In this document: positions 23,674-36,889 of the stretch, in pieces
How positions within the stretch are numbered: the stretch's first letter is position 1
Layout: each line of letters starts with the position of its first letter
Assembly: GCF_018687715.1 (NCBI RefSeq)
Contig: NC_056758.1
Coordinates: 8,268,501 to 8,332,500, forward strand
Reading direction: 5' to 3'
From: Carya illinoinensis
Lineage: Eukaryota; Streptophyta; Magnoliopsida; Fagales; Juglandaceae
Length of the DNA: 64,000 nt
Notes under the pieces: model-generated
What the model saw: only the letters and a program-made list of their open reading frames with translations
Database searches by the model: none
Told to the model about the DNA's origin: nothing
Made by a program: the position numbers and the translations under genes

Positions 23674-25061
23674 CTACAATGCAATTGAGCCTTTTAATCC
23701 TTTTTATGATACCCCAATGGAAGCTCCAAGTTACATGACCTAAACTCCAAAATGAGTACTATTCAATGATACAATTGAAATCCCATTAGAATATCATAAT
23801 GAATAAGAACTTCTTATTCTCAATCAATGTAGGATCTCATACACTACATGCCTAGAGTTCATATCGCATTAAAGATGACAATCAACTATGCAAGGTAAGC
23901 AATTTACATCCAATGTTCAAGAGGCTATCTATTCACAAAGCTTATGCAAGTGGGCCAGGGAAATAATCTCAAACTATATAAAAGTTTTGTTAAAAAATGA
24001 TCAAGAATCAACTCAATAAAGAACACTAGCTTGGAAGAGAAATCTGATTTCTTTCATTATACATTTAAAGAACAAGAAATCCGATGAAGGCTATGAATGG
24101 GTTGGTGTGAATATCCGGTGCACCGTGCAATCATACGACCATTATTAATGCATCAGGTCCCATTAGAACTTGTTTTTCCTCAAACAAGATATATATAGAT
24201 AAAAGGAGTATCCAGTACAGAGTACAAAAGAAATTTATGGGGGATCAAATCCAGTGTGGGTCCAATACAACGAGTCATGTGTGACAAGATCCTTGATGAT
24301 GTTGCTACACCGGAGTGATTTAGCAACCCTTTGACCAAGCTCATGTGCCATCAGAACTTGGCAACCATTTCTTAATTGATAAATTCCATCACAACTCAAG
24401 AGTTAAGTGTGCTTGGACGAGAGTATAGGGGTGACATCCCATGGAGTGGGTGTGAATAATACAAATATATACTTATCAATAGAAAAATTCTATTCATCAT
24501 TTTCACACACTACATTTTTTTTTATTTTTTTCTTTTACCAAATGTTTAGTATATAGATAATAAGTAGAAGAATACAATTAGTTTAAGAATGATAAACCCA
24601 AAAAAAGTTTTTTAAATATGGTACGTGGTGTGTACGTTTATATATAACAATGCTCAAATTTTTGTAGCACAAGCTATCATGATTAATTAGATTCTTCAAT
24701 ACTATTCCTTTTGATCTGGATCAGGCTATGGGGAGATTGAACTTTACAATGATCCATTATCAAGCTCAAGATGTGATAACACACCACTAAAGCTGTGAAC
24801 TTTTTTTTTTTTTTTTTTTTTTGCCGAATATTAAGCTGTGGACGCCACGGCGAATTGGCCGGCTACGAAGAAGCTCTGTTGAAAGCAACCGAGTAAAACC
24901 TCGCAGACGGAGAGAGGAAGGGAGAATTGGTATGACCACAAGAACGGAATTACTTTTCCTGTTTCAGGTTCGGGGAAGAAGATTTGGGCCTCAAAGGTGG
25001 GCTCACTGGACTGACAAAAAAAGCCCACACCTACGATGATCAGTATGACTCAACAAGATAA
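23674..25061. other. Spacer, no gene recognised
   Basis: Mixed sequence without a recognised domain. A poly-T run (24,801-24,822) is followed by a less AT-rich patch at 24,830-25,040 that is open on both strands for about 65 codons, but neither translation is recognisable. A minus-strand stretch around 24,380-24,250 (CQVLMAHELGQRVAKSL) faintly resembles a retroelement RNase H tail. Confidence 0.35.
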
Positions 25062-25518
25062 GTTCTATCATATTTATGAATTATTTAATACTTTTAAAAA
25101 AATAATAAAATTAATAAATATTGTAAGGTTCTTCTAACCTGTTTCTCTCTCTTTTTTCAAACTCTTAAATTTGGACGAGGTTTTTAGGATGTTCGATGTA
25201 ATGGCCTAATAAGGAATAGACCAAAATTATGGGCTAGTTAGGATAGGCCATAGAATCCAGTCAGCTCGGCTATCAGGAACAAGACCCAGCCCACCCAGAA
25301 ATAAAGCTCAGAAGGGTCGTAGCTAAAAGTATGAAAAAAGATGAAAGGGCCTGCGGGGCATCTCGACTTGTTCTGCAAAACATGTGACCAACAAAGGATT
25401 CTTTAATACATTAAAGACAAGAGGATGTGTTCAACAGTGATCAATACGCATTAATAAATACCTTATAAATAAATGGAGTTGGAACAGTGACCAAACATGT
25501 TCTGGGCATCTACACCTA

Positions 25519-25556
<38 letters not shown>

Positions 25557-27810
25557 CATACATAATATAATATATATACATATTTGGTGTGTATGTGAGA
25601 AACACTTTGGTTTGAGTTCCACCAACGTGCTTGATCTTGGTGTCATCCAATTTTAATAAACAGAACCCTTTTGAGTAGGCACAATCGGAAAGTAGCCAAA
25701 CCCATTTTTGCCTAAATTAGGTATATCGAATAAACAACAAATGCTTTATTTAATATATATAATATTATATATATATATATATATATAGACTATTCCATAC
25801 TCCTATATTGTTCATTAATTGCATATTTATAAGGATTGTAGGACGGAAACTCTAATATTCTCTAGAGTGAGTTTTGAACGAACTCTCTGTCTGATATTCG
25901 CTCAAATGACATGTCGAGCCAGTATCAAGTAAACTCTCTACCTAAACTTTGCTTGAGCGACCTGTTTCATGAACATTAAGCAAACTTTCTATTTGATGAT
26001 TCTCCAGTTACAAATAGGGTCAAAGTTTTATTGAAAATCCACCAAAAAATTGTGACAAATCCTTGTTAAGTCATGTCAATAAATTGGACCACTATAAGAA
26101 TAAATCAGGCTCCACAAACTCACTATATAAGAGCATTCACATTGGTCTATGCATATGCATATGCAAAGTCATATTTGCATAATATGAGCCTAAATTAATC
26201 TACATTGGATTATGCATCTTCAAATATTTGCATATCTATGAACAGTACCTTTACATGTTTAAAGATCTACTATTCACTCTCCAAAACATATTTTATTCAT
26301 TCTTTTTCTCTCCTCCCACTCTCTTTCTACATATTTTACCTTTAAATATTTTACTACATATTTTACTCATTCACTCCCCAAAAAATATTTTACTTAAATA
26401 TTTTACATATTTGAATATCAAACCCTATTAAAAAAAACAAAAAAAAAATAAAATGATAATATTTTATTATTATTTTATCTCAAATTTGCATAAACCAATG
26501 TGAAAATTTTGCTTGTATGGCAAATTGGATCTCTAAAAAATGTGATTTTGTATATGCATATGCTTAAACCAATGTGAATGCTCTAAGTCATTTTCCAAGA
26601 AAATAATGCTGTTAGGTAGTTTTCTAGCTCGGGTCTGGGGTTTTATTTATTTATTAGAAGTGTATATGAATGTAGGTGCAGGTATATACTTTGTAGAGAA
26701 TGGAACTTGATGAAAATGAAAACTCCCTGCTTGGTTTTTGGGATTGGAAGCCACGTAATTATCTGTAAATGAGGAGGCTATTACTTGTTAATCTTTATCT
26801 TATTGGCACTGTTAACCTTTTGAATGACAGGACCAAAACAGCAATATTAGAGCTAGCTCTGTTGAAGGTAGCCCATTGGATTAGGCTTTGTACCACAAAG
26901 TTGACAATTATTGCCTTATGTCTTTATTTCTGGACAGATCATGTTGGTAACTAGAGACATCTTTAGTTAAAAGTGGTATTAATTTCTATGATACAAAGAT
27001 TTATTTTTCGAGAGGTTAAAAATTTACAATTAAAAATAGATTTATATGAAATTTATTATATCATAATATATTGCAAATCATATCAAGACACGTCAATTTA
27101 TATATTTTTTATTAATTCATTTATAGATCAAAAAAAAAATTATATTGTGAAACTTTTCATGATAATGGTAAAGTAACGGATAGTTCAAAGCTTTTGGGCA
27201 CAAGACCTAAATGATATTAATTATTAGGTTAAGTAACGTTGCCAGTCAACGTCATCATCCAACCTTTTGAGTAATGCACAATGCAGGATACATAGTATGT
27301 ACCATGTAGCCTAAGTTTAATGAGTTTCTATTAATGAAATGCAGGTGGGTGGTACTTGTATAGCATGGAACCTAGCTACAATCATGTATATATTTAGGCT
27401 TTTTTCCCATATTAAGATCAATGTTCCACCAATTCTTCCACTGGACATTTTTCCAAGAGTTTGGATTTATTAGAATTTTTATTCGAACTCAAATGCCTAA
27501 AGCGAGTGAGAAAGGCTAAATGCAGTTTTAGGATATACAAGCTCCACATATTCTTTTTAAATAAGAGTGTGATTTACCATTAAATTTTCATGTGAGTTCC
27601 ATACGTACCCATTTTTTTCAAAAAGAATATACAAGACTTGCCCATTGTAGGGTTGCAAATATCACTTCTCAAAGTGTAATAAGGATAGATTATGTAGGTT
27701 CAATAACATTTACAACTATCGAGTAAATTTTTTAAATAATATTAAATATTTAATAAATACAGTAAGACCTACTTTACTTGTTTATATCTAATTTTAGTAT
27801 AGAGGTTAAA
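25062..27810. repeat. Long direct repeat, left copy (flanks the LINE)
   Basis: From TTCTATCATATTTATGAA to TTTTAGTATAGAGGTTAAA this 2,749-bp segment matches 36,890-39,909 along its whole length, with substitutions and indels. It carries a decayed copia-family LTR (about 25,780-26,110), a (TA)n microsatellite (25,519-25,551) and a MITE (26,131-26,583) that the right copy lacks. No coding sequence is recognised. It stops within about 55 bp of the 3' end of LINE ORF2. Confidence 0.85.
26131..26583. mobile_element. Tourist-like MITE absent from the paralogous right copy
   Basis: Terminal inverted repeats GAGCATTCACATTGGT (from 26,131) and ACCAATGTGAATGCTC (to 26,583) are nearly perfect, and are followed inward by GCATATGCATATGCA and, in inverted form, GTATATGCATATGC. 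Target duplication TAA at 26,128-26,130 and 26,584-26,586. The interior is AT-rich with no coding capacity. The equivalent place in the right copy (around 38,645) has a single ATATAA and no insertion. Confidence 0.8.
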
Positions 27811-29771
27811 AAAACTAAAAAACCAAAAACCAACCCCAAATAAATTAAATCCTGAGATAGGGAAAGCCCAATTTTTCGAGATGAAGGATACCTCTCAAAA
27901 TCCATAGCAAATTTTGATACCCTTCGTAAATAAAATTCTGTCACAACTCGCCTTGCCGTGCTAGAAAATCCGCTGCTTGGTTAGCGTCCCTAAATTGACT
28001 CACAATCATAAAGTTGACTCCTTCAAGAGCAATAAGAAAGTCATCCCAATAATCTCATAAATACCACAAAGTGCACCTTCCCGCACGAAGCCAAACCACA
28101 ACCACCTTAGAATCACATTAAAAAGATTTAGCCTTTTACATAAAACAATCCCCTCAGTAATAACCCTTAACTCAGGCAGTACCCTAACCAAAATGAACTA
28201 AGAAGGCTCCCCGTACCGTACCAACTTATCTCTTATCACTCCCCCTCCTCCATAACTCCCTAGATTTCCATGGAAATTTCCAACACAATTTAGTTTAAAC
28301 CAGCCCACAGGAGGTCTCTTCCAAGCCACCACTAGATGCTGACGTAACCGTTGGATTGGAAGGTCTATTTGTAAATCCTCCAAAATCTTCATAACCTATA
28401 CACCCAAAAAGGTAGAGGCATTAAGCTCCCCAGTGAGATAATGAAACCAGTACTTAATTGGCCATCATACCCGAGTAGCACTTTCTTGCACCCCCTTCCA
28501 TTCTAGCTTTACACCTTCTCATCCAAAGTTGCCAAGTAATCAAGCACGGTAATAACCTAGTAAGGATGCCTTTAATAAAAGCTTTTTTAGCACAACGGAA
28601 CCACATCGATAATCTTGCTTTCCATTGCATCTAGGCATACAAGGGACGCCCAACAAATTGCTCACAATCTCCTAAACCTTCATCGCCACTTCTCCACTGC
28701 ACAAAATATGATCAATACTCTTACTAGATTTCTGAACACAACAGTCACAAGAAGAAGCAAGTGCAACACCTCTAGCCTACACCCACTCATCTACTACAAG
28801 ACAGCGATAATAGGCTTTCCAAATGCAAAGGGAAACTCGTTTAGGTAATAATTAGTGCCAAATCCATTCCTTCCCTTGTAGTTGTTCACCTTTCTTCCTA
28901 ACCACTTCCCATGCGCTGGAAGTAGAAAATCTTCCATCTTTGGATGGTGTCCAAACAAATATATCAGGCCTTGATTTACCCTCATGGGATTTATGCAGTA
29001 TTTCCAAGGTAGCCTCCTCCCTAATTAGTTTTGTCAATTGTCCCATATCCCAAGACATCAAGCCAAAATTCATTGATCCAAAGCTTAGTGTTGATAATTT
29101 CCTCCACCTGCACAGAAAGTGGCTCTGAAGCTAGCCACATATCATACCAAAAAGAAGCATTGCCTCCTCTCACCAAAACTTTGACATTATCAGAGACTTC
29201 ATGTAAGACTAAGAGAATGGATTTCCAGAACAAGACCCCAGTGATTCGCATTAGCTAAAGAAATATGGCTATCCTTGATGTATTTTGCACAGAAAAAAAA
29301 AATTAGTTCACAAAGAGTTAGTAGACATCAATCTAAATGCAAATTTCATATGAAGTGAGCGTTGAACCTCCTTAAAATCTCTCACACCCAATCCACCCTC
29401 CTCTGTAGGCATACACAGCTTCGACCAAGCTCACAATTTCATCTTACTTATGCCATTGACATTCCCCCAGAAAAAATTAGACAAAAGAGAATTTATACGA
29501 GCAATGGTAGCCAACGACACATTTATCACTGAGAGAATATGAATAGGCATGTTCGCAAGCACATGTCTTGGCAAAATCAATCTTCTCCCTTGAGAAAGTA
29601 GCTTAAATTTCCACCCTACAACCTTTGTCCTGACTTTTTCCACAAAAGATTCAATGATTCTAGTCGTTAATTGTCCCGACATAAGAGGTGCACCCAAATA
29701 GGTAACCGAAGATTTTCCCTCTCGAAAGCCAATTAGTCTCAACAGTGTGCGAGTCCAAGAATAGGAGATAT

Positions 29772-32700
29772 TGTAACAGCCCGCTAGAAATTCAATTAAG
29801 GAATTTCTATTGACTTTAGGAACTTCGTGAAAACTCTGTAAGTTTACATGAATCGTCTAATCGCATAAATTTTAGCCTGTCAACATAGTTAGTGTTATCA
29901 CTCACTATGGTGCCAGAAATGCGATTTTAATTATTTGAGATAATTAAAAGTGTCAGAATACATTATAGTCTACACCACTAGGCTTAATTGAATATTTAGG
30001 ATTTTTCAATACTAAGTTTATTACGTTTATTTTTGGAGTGAATAGTAACCTCGGTAAATGTACTAAGCGCAGTGTTTTCAAAATCACAGTGTGAAATGTC
30101 CAAATTAGGTTAGCGATATTTTATTTGGACACTTGGCAAGATCTTAACCACACATAATGAATAGTATTAGATACTTGGCACAAAGAGAAACCATTAGATA
30201 GAATTGTGAAGGAAATCAAGGTGTGAGATCATGACACCTAAGCAAAATACACATTTGGAAAATATCTTAAGAATAGAGATTTAAAATACACATGGAAAGA
30301 TTTTAGCCACCTTACTCTTCCAAGTCTACTCCACATTTGGAAAATATATTGAGCTAATTTTTATAGATATTATTGGATAGAATATTTTGAGATAATCTTT
30401 TATAGATATTTTGGGTAGGAGAAAACCACACTCAACTCTCAACTCCAGCCTTATCATCTCCCTTATCTCATCCATAGGCATCTCCAGCCATCACCCACGA
30501 ACTTATCTTCATTTACACGTTCCTTTAAAAGAATATCAAACACTTTCTCTCAGACAGCTTTTAGAAGTTCTTTTGCACGCCCATTTCGAAGCTTTTGTAA
30601 GTGTTTTATCATAAAAGCTCCTTCATATAAGTTGTTCCTTTTTTAGTCTAGTTTACATGGATATCTTATTTGTCCTATTTGAAGATCGTTTGGTTAGTCA
30701 AATATTATATAAACTATAGAAAGGTCATTCTGGGAGATAAACTGGAGAATATGTTATATTTTGGAGTTTTTGACCAAGCTAATGGATAGATATTGGTCCG
30801 AAATTTTTATGGAGTATCGTTAACATGTATATATGACTATTGGTTGAGGATTTTTGCATGATTAAAGGTTTTGATGAAAGATTTTCTTAGATTTAGAAAC
30901 TTAGAAACTGGAAGAGGAAAAACAGTTTCTGTTTTGAGAAAGTTTAACTCTTTGGTGGTCTAAACCTATTCCAATGACTTTGATAATTTTATTGGAGGAT
31001 CCTAAGCATCTTATATACATATTATAATATTATTTTGAAGATATTTGATATTAGTTTCAAAGATATGAAATTTTATGCAAAGAGATATTCAGATAAGCCA
31101 AAGTGTAGATGTTCTTGGCTAAATTTATGTTTTGGTTAATTTTTAACCATGTGATCTTGAATTAGAAGCTTATATATATTTTAGGACATCTTTTTAAACC
31201 ATGTGATGGTTTGGTTTGAAGATCACATATTTATAAGTCATAGATCAAAAAGTTGATCAAAACAAGTTGGAAACAAAAAATCAATAGAAATCACATATGG
31301 GAATTTCGGCCCTATGGAGTTTTAATAGTTGTGATTAGTTTTAAATTTTTCTAAATTGATATTTGAGTTGAGGATAAAATTTACGTGAGACATGTAAATT
31401 TTGGTGACTTTTGGAGTTAGTATGCAAAATCCTTAAGTTATGGGTAAAACGATCATTTTCCTACATGTAGAAAGTAAAATGGAAATTTTACTCTTTAAGT
31501 TAGTATTTTTCCATATTTCAAATTATTAGTGATTTAGTACTAACTTTTAGAATCACTAATTACAGTTCCTCATGATCGCGCTTGAGGTTTTATAAGAAAC
31601 GCGGAGATCGAGGTAAGTTAGCTTTTAACTTACTAGCAGTCTACTATGTATGTGTGCTAAGTAAAGGAACTACAGTGTATGTATGTGTGTTATCATATAT
31701 GTCATGCCATGCCAAGTTATCACGTAATTGTCTATTATACAGAATTTATTCTGTCATCAATTTTTATCTGTTACATAATATATTCTGTTATGTATTACTG
31801 TACATTACAAGTACGTCATGCTAAGTATGCCATCTATTACATGTATATCAAGTCATGTAATATTCACTGTTGTAAGTATGTCATGTTAAATATGTTGTCT
31901 ATTATATGTTATACCATGTTACGAAATGTTTCTATCTCAAGTTGGTCATGTATTTCAAGTTATATTCAAGTCACGTTATATTACATCAGACCTTCAGTCC
32001 TTTCGTATTCCAGTCACGTTTCATCTTGAGTACATTCACTTTGTGTAGAATACATGGGGCCACAACAACTGTAGAGTATGTATTTAACTACAATTGTGAT
32101 GCGTGGAATACATGGGGCCACAACAATTGTGGAGTATGTATTTTTCATGTTAAGTCAAGTTTATGTAGAATACATGGGGCCACAACAACTGTGGAGTATG
32201 TATTTAACTGCATTGTGATGTGTAGAATGCATGGGGCCACAACAACTGTGGAGTATGTATTTTTCATGTTAAGTCAAGTTTATGTAGAATACATGGGGCC
32301 ACAACAACTGTGGAGTATGTATTTAACTGCATTATGATGTGTAGAATGCATGGGGCCACAACAACTGTGGAGTATGTATTTACACATAGAATACATGGGG
32401 CCACAACAACTGTGGAGTATGTATTTTTCATGTTAATTCAAGTTTCAGAATAAGTTCATGCTAAGTCAAGTTTCAGATCAAGTTCATATCAAGTCAAGTT
32501 CAGTTCATGTTTCAATTTAAGTTATGTCAATTATGCTATGTTGTACGCTAAGTTATGCTTTAATTACTTATGAATTTGATTATGCATTTATGCTTTTACT
32601 GTCATCCATGCATCATTAGCCTGTGTGGAAGTTTTTTGTTAACTTGCTGAGATTTGTAATCAAATCTTACTGTGGTAGTCCCAACTACCATTCCCCCCGA

Positions 32701-33118
32701 ATGGTAGATCTTGTTACAGGACCTGAAGGAGAATCAGGAGCTGACCAACTAGATACAGTCGACTGAACAACGATGCGACGTCAATGTTAATATAGTAGTT
32801 AACGTAAATTACTACTTGTACGATGGAGTTGCATCTCCAGTACTTTTTGGATCATAATCATTTTGGTCTAGTGTTATGATCTTAGTTGTTCAATAGGTCT
32901 ATATATATCAAGTATGTTTTAAGCATTTGGGATATTTTCAATTTGGTGCATAGTATTGCTAAAGAAATAATTTATCCGCTGCGAATATTGCATAATGTTA
33001 GATGCATGTTAGGAACATTGCATCTTATATGTCATGAACGGGGGCAGGTAACCTTGTGTTGCATGTCTCGACGCTTCAAATGTCCGTCCAATCCCAAACG
33101 GAATTTGGGGGCGTCACA
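29772..33118. mobile_element. 3,347-bp solo-LTR-like insertion within the LINE RT
   Basis: Begins TGTAACAGCCC and ends GGGGGCGTCACA, with the 5-bp direct repeat GATAT on both sides (29,767-29,771 and 33,119-33,123). Removing it joins the LINE thumb region in frame (SSKHIS | YSWTR). It has no gag or pol domain and no internal LTR pair. The terminus type (TGTRACRCCC) is typical of plant Ty3/gypsy LTRs, so a solo LTR is inferred. It contains the hairpin repeat array described separately. A dyad ACTACCATTCCCCCCGAATGGTAG lies near its right third (32,686-32,708). Confidence 0.7.
32043..32427 (+). repeat. Array of seven hairpin-forming ~60-bp repeats (120-bp higher-order)
   Basis: Seven units share AATACATGGGGCCACAACAA followed by CTGTGGAGTATGTATT. 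Each has a perfect CCACA-ACAAC-TGTGG dyad inside an outer AATACAT...ATGTATT dyad. Units alternate between two spacers (TTAACTGCATTGTGATG-type and TTTTCATGTTAAGTCAAG-type), giving a 120-bp period seen at 32,041, 32,161 and 32,281. The last two units are closer together. The array lies inside the solo-LTR-like insertion. One frame is open through it (31,906-32,337) and encodes a periodic RIHGATTTVEYVF-like peptide, most simply a by-product of unit lengths divisible by three. Confidence 0.85.
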
Positions 33119-36100
33119 GATATGCTTGGACGAAGAAAGAGCAAACTTTTCTTTGCTAATCAACTACCCTGATCAACTTTCATAAATGCCAAGAATCTCA
33201 ATAAGTCTTCTAATAGACCATTTACCACCATTTACAAAAAATCAGAAGATCATCCGAATACAATAAGTGTGAGATCAAATGAGCCACTACCGGGTGATGA
33301 AACATTCCAATCCTACCTTCTTCAAAATTCTTTTTAAGCAGTCGCGTCAAGACCTCTTTCATCACAATGAATAAATTAGGAGATAGAGGGTCTCCTTGCC
33401 ATAGACCACAAGTTGGTTGGAAGAAGCCTTTAAAGGTTCCATTCATCATCACTGAACACAATGGTGACTTCATGCACTCCCCTACTAAATGACAAAAATT
33501 GGAAGAGAAACTGAAAGCTTTTAAAACCTCTAATAAGAAGCCCCAATCAACACAATCATAGGCTTTGGCCATATCAATTTTCACTATCACATTGCCACCC
33601 AAAATTTTCTTATTCAAAGAATGAACCATTTCCTGTACAAGCATAATATTTTCAAAGTTGCTTCTACCTGGCACAAAAGCACATTGTTCGAGGGAAACCA
33701 GCTTATGAATAGTCCATGTCACTTTTTTAACAAAGATTTTCTAAAAACTCTTATAAGCCACTGAGCATAAACTAATAGGACGAAATTTATCAAAACTCGA
33801 TGGATCCTGCACTTTTGGAATAAGAACAATAAAGGAGGAGGAAAAAAACTTGGGAAGTGGCACCCCACGAAAGAAATCTTGCGATGCCTCAATCACATCC
33901 TGTTTAACAATATCCCAATAATCAATATAGAAATCCGATTCAAAACCATCAGGGTCTGGGCTTTGCTTAGGAATGGAGAAAACTGCGTCTTTTACTTCAT
34001 CCTCTGACGGCACCATATAAAGCATCACATTCTCAACATCTAAGATAGTGGGACTAATCAGCGAAGACAAATCTACATTGTCCACCCCTGTGCCCCTGTA
34101 CGAAAATAATGAAAATAATTAGTGGCACCTTGATGTGCAGCCTCAACATTCTCTAAAACCCTCTCATCCGAAAGCATCATGTGGGAAATAAATCCTTGCT
34201 TGCGCCGCTGATTTATAATCGAGTGATAAAAGTGAGTATTATGGTCCCTTTCAAGCATCCAAGTCTTCTTTGCAATTTGATTTAGACGTGTTGCCTCTCT
34301 ATGCTCCCTCCCAAAGTTGCAACTCAATTTTGGTCACTAAATATTCAGCTTCAACTTCCTAGGAGTACCCAAGCTAAAGTTGATGTTCAAGATTATCCAA
34401 CCTTGCCTCCAGATCCTTTAAAATAACTTCCACTCTTCCAAAAGTATTTTTATTCCAAGCTCGTAGGGCCAACTTGGTTCGCTTAAGTCAGATAGCCAGT
34501 TTCAAAAGCCCTGTTGTCGAATCGGGTCTATTCCAAACCTCTTCAACACAAGCCAAAAAACCATCATGTGAGCATCACATATTCTGAAACCGAAAAAGAG
34601 ATGGACCATATGACATATGAGGCCTATCGAAATGCACTACCACCAGACAATGGTTGGAGGTTTTCCTCCTCAAATATTCCATATGCGCAAACAAAAATTG
34701 AGTGGTGTAAGCATTATGATTGAGTACCCTATCCAATTTTGCCCAGCTTCTAGAACTTCCCTCGTGCCCATTACACCAAGACATGTGATTCGCACCACTG
34801 GAAAGATAAAAAAGGTCGCACTGATCTAAACAATCATTAAATTCCAACATAGAAGCCAGCGGGCGAGGGTTGCCGCTAATGCATTCCGAATCATTATGAA
34901 TAGCATTAAAATCCCCCACAACAACCTAGGGATGTTCCACCACCTGTACCTCTTCTAAATCCCTTCATAAAACTCCTCTTTCAACTTGAGAAAATTTAGC
35001 GTAAACAAAAGAAACGAGAATTCTTTTATTATCTAAAGCAAACCAACCAGTAATCATTTGAGGTAAGCAACGTAAAATCTCAAATGCCTCATGGGCCCTC
35101 TAGAAAATCTATAGCTTTCCTCCCTATACCTCATTAGAACAATAATGAGGAAAATTAAGGAAATTACCAAGTGCGAACATACAAGTCTCCTCCACAAAAG
35201 GTTTCAAGATCGCAACCAGATAAGCATTATTATTTTATACTAAACTCTTCAATCTTTTTCTTGACCGGCCCAATCCCCGCACATTCCAGAAAAAAATAGT
35301 ACCGATCATAAATTAAATTTTTGAGACCAGGTGGAAACCCATTTATATTTGTGCGCTGCCTTACCTATAAACTCTTTTGATGTTCCAGAAATTTGACCTG
35401 GCTCCATATCTAGATCATATCCTTTATTCTTCCCAAACACTGACAGAATTTCCCCTTCCTCTTTATCAGAAACAAAACCCTACACAACATCAACGCCCTG
35501 AGCCTCCTCATCCTGAGGCAACACATTCACAGCCTCTACATTGCTATCAGTGACATTCGAAGGCACCAAAGATAAAAGAAACATCATGTCCTCACTCGGA
35601 GACAGCAAAACAAAAATACCCAAATCGACAACACACCTAACCTCCTCACAAACCTCCTCACTGCACTAAGAGTTATTGACCACATTCTCATGCAAAATAA
35701 CATTCTACACATTATCTTGCACCATCCCGCCCTTGTTCTTTTCCTTAGGCACATCATTCTGCACATTAGTCGATGCATTATTCTATAAAATATCATTTTG
35801 TACATTATCTTGCACATCATTCACAGCCTGGCCATTAACCACAAAGGTCCTCGCAGCCTCCCCTACAATTAATTGTTTAGGACCCTCTGCATTAGGCACA
35901 TCCTAAACCGAATCGGCCTAAAGCTTCGGAGACTCACCCGTACCAGTTTTAACTATCGCTTGCTAAATCTGTTTTTCTTTCCTTTGAACATCTGCCTTGC
36001 GCCTCTCACCAACCCTACAGACCACAAAAGTATGTTCCTGGCGGAAACATTTGTGACAATAGAACCTAGTTTTTTTCATATCGTGCATTTTGCCAAATAC

Positions 36101-36889
36101 ACTTAATGGGAGATAAAACAATGGGAACCCTGCACTGGTTCTATTAATAAATCCACTTCTACACAAATTCTTGCACCCAATGCTCTAGTCCAATTAAGGG
36201 TTGCATTATCCATCCCAAGATAGCGTCCAAATTGAGTAGCTAGAATTTGCAAACAATCCTTTCAATATAGATGCATCAGCAAACCTGGTAAATAAATCCA
36301 TTGAGGAGCCAACGGTGATTCTTTAGCAAAATCAAAATCTTTCGTCCATTTGAACAGTCGAAAAACAGAGCCCTCCATCGTTCGACCTTCACATGCCCAT
36401 CCATGCACAAAGTCACGTTCATTTTTCATTTGAATAAGCACATGAAAATCATTCATAATACTGATCGTAGGAATCTAAACCAGTCCCCAAGTCTTAACCA
36501 CTGCCAACTGAATATTGTCAATAGAAGGACGAACAATCATAAACTTCATGACGAGAGCAAAATGAAAATCTTTTGCCACCTTCACCATTTCAAGTTCTAT
36601 AAAAATAAACCCCAGTTCACCATTGATATCCATTGGGAAATGCATAGGAATTTTAAAATCAGAGGATTCTGCCGATTTAATCACTACCTAAGCATAGGAT
36701 GAACCATTATTCACGACAATCCCCGCCAACGACAATGCCATCAGAGGAGCAAGGGCGCCGACCAAGGCAGCCCTAGGAGTAGAATTCGAGAAAAGAAATA
36801 AAAAAAGGACATCTCGTGAAAATCGGAACCTCCAAAATTAGAAACACCAAATTGCCTTGGAATCGCCTCTCACCTCTTTTTACCATAGA

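Larger units (their letters stand above)
27811..36889 (-). pseudogene. Nearly full-length, decayed LINE (L1-type), interrupted by a solo LTR
   Basis: Minus strand, right to left. A short 5' region leads to ORF1 with a DUF4283-like domain (36,456-36,262; ...WTKDFDFAKESPLAPQWIYL) and a CCHC knuckle (CHKCFRQEHTFVVC, near 36,070), then a linker with repeated NDVQ/NVQ units (about 35,830-35,690). ORF2 follows with endonuclease (34,919-34,575; GDFNAI...) and RT (34,085-33,222; fingers, then VKIDMAKAYDCVDW, LWQGDPLSPNLF, and YSDD in place of the usual YADD). After the inserted LTR come the thumb (29,742-29,431), zf-RVT (29,073-28,800) and RNase H (28,392-27,960; PPVGWFKLNCVGNF, NQAADFLARQG). The ORF2 tail (KLGFPYLRI near 27,870) is the usual plant LINE C-terminus. 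Multiple stops and frameshifts. Without the insertion it is about 5.7 kb, a normal full length. Confidence 0.85.

Noticed and set aside
31906..32337. 143-codon plus-strand frame with repeated RIHGATTTVEYVF peptide
   Set aside because: It exists only because the hairpin repeats have lengths that keep the frame open. It lies inside an LTR-like insertion and has no domain.
32043..32427. Regular repeats and spacers resembling a CRISPR array
   Set aside because: Spacers are themselves repeated (two alternating types), the genome is a plant's, and no cas genes exist.
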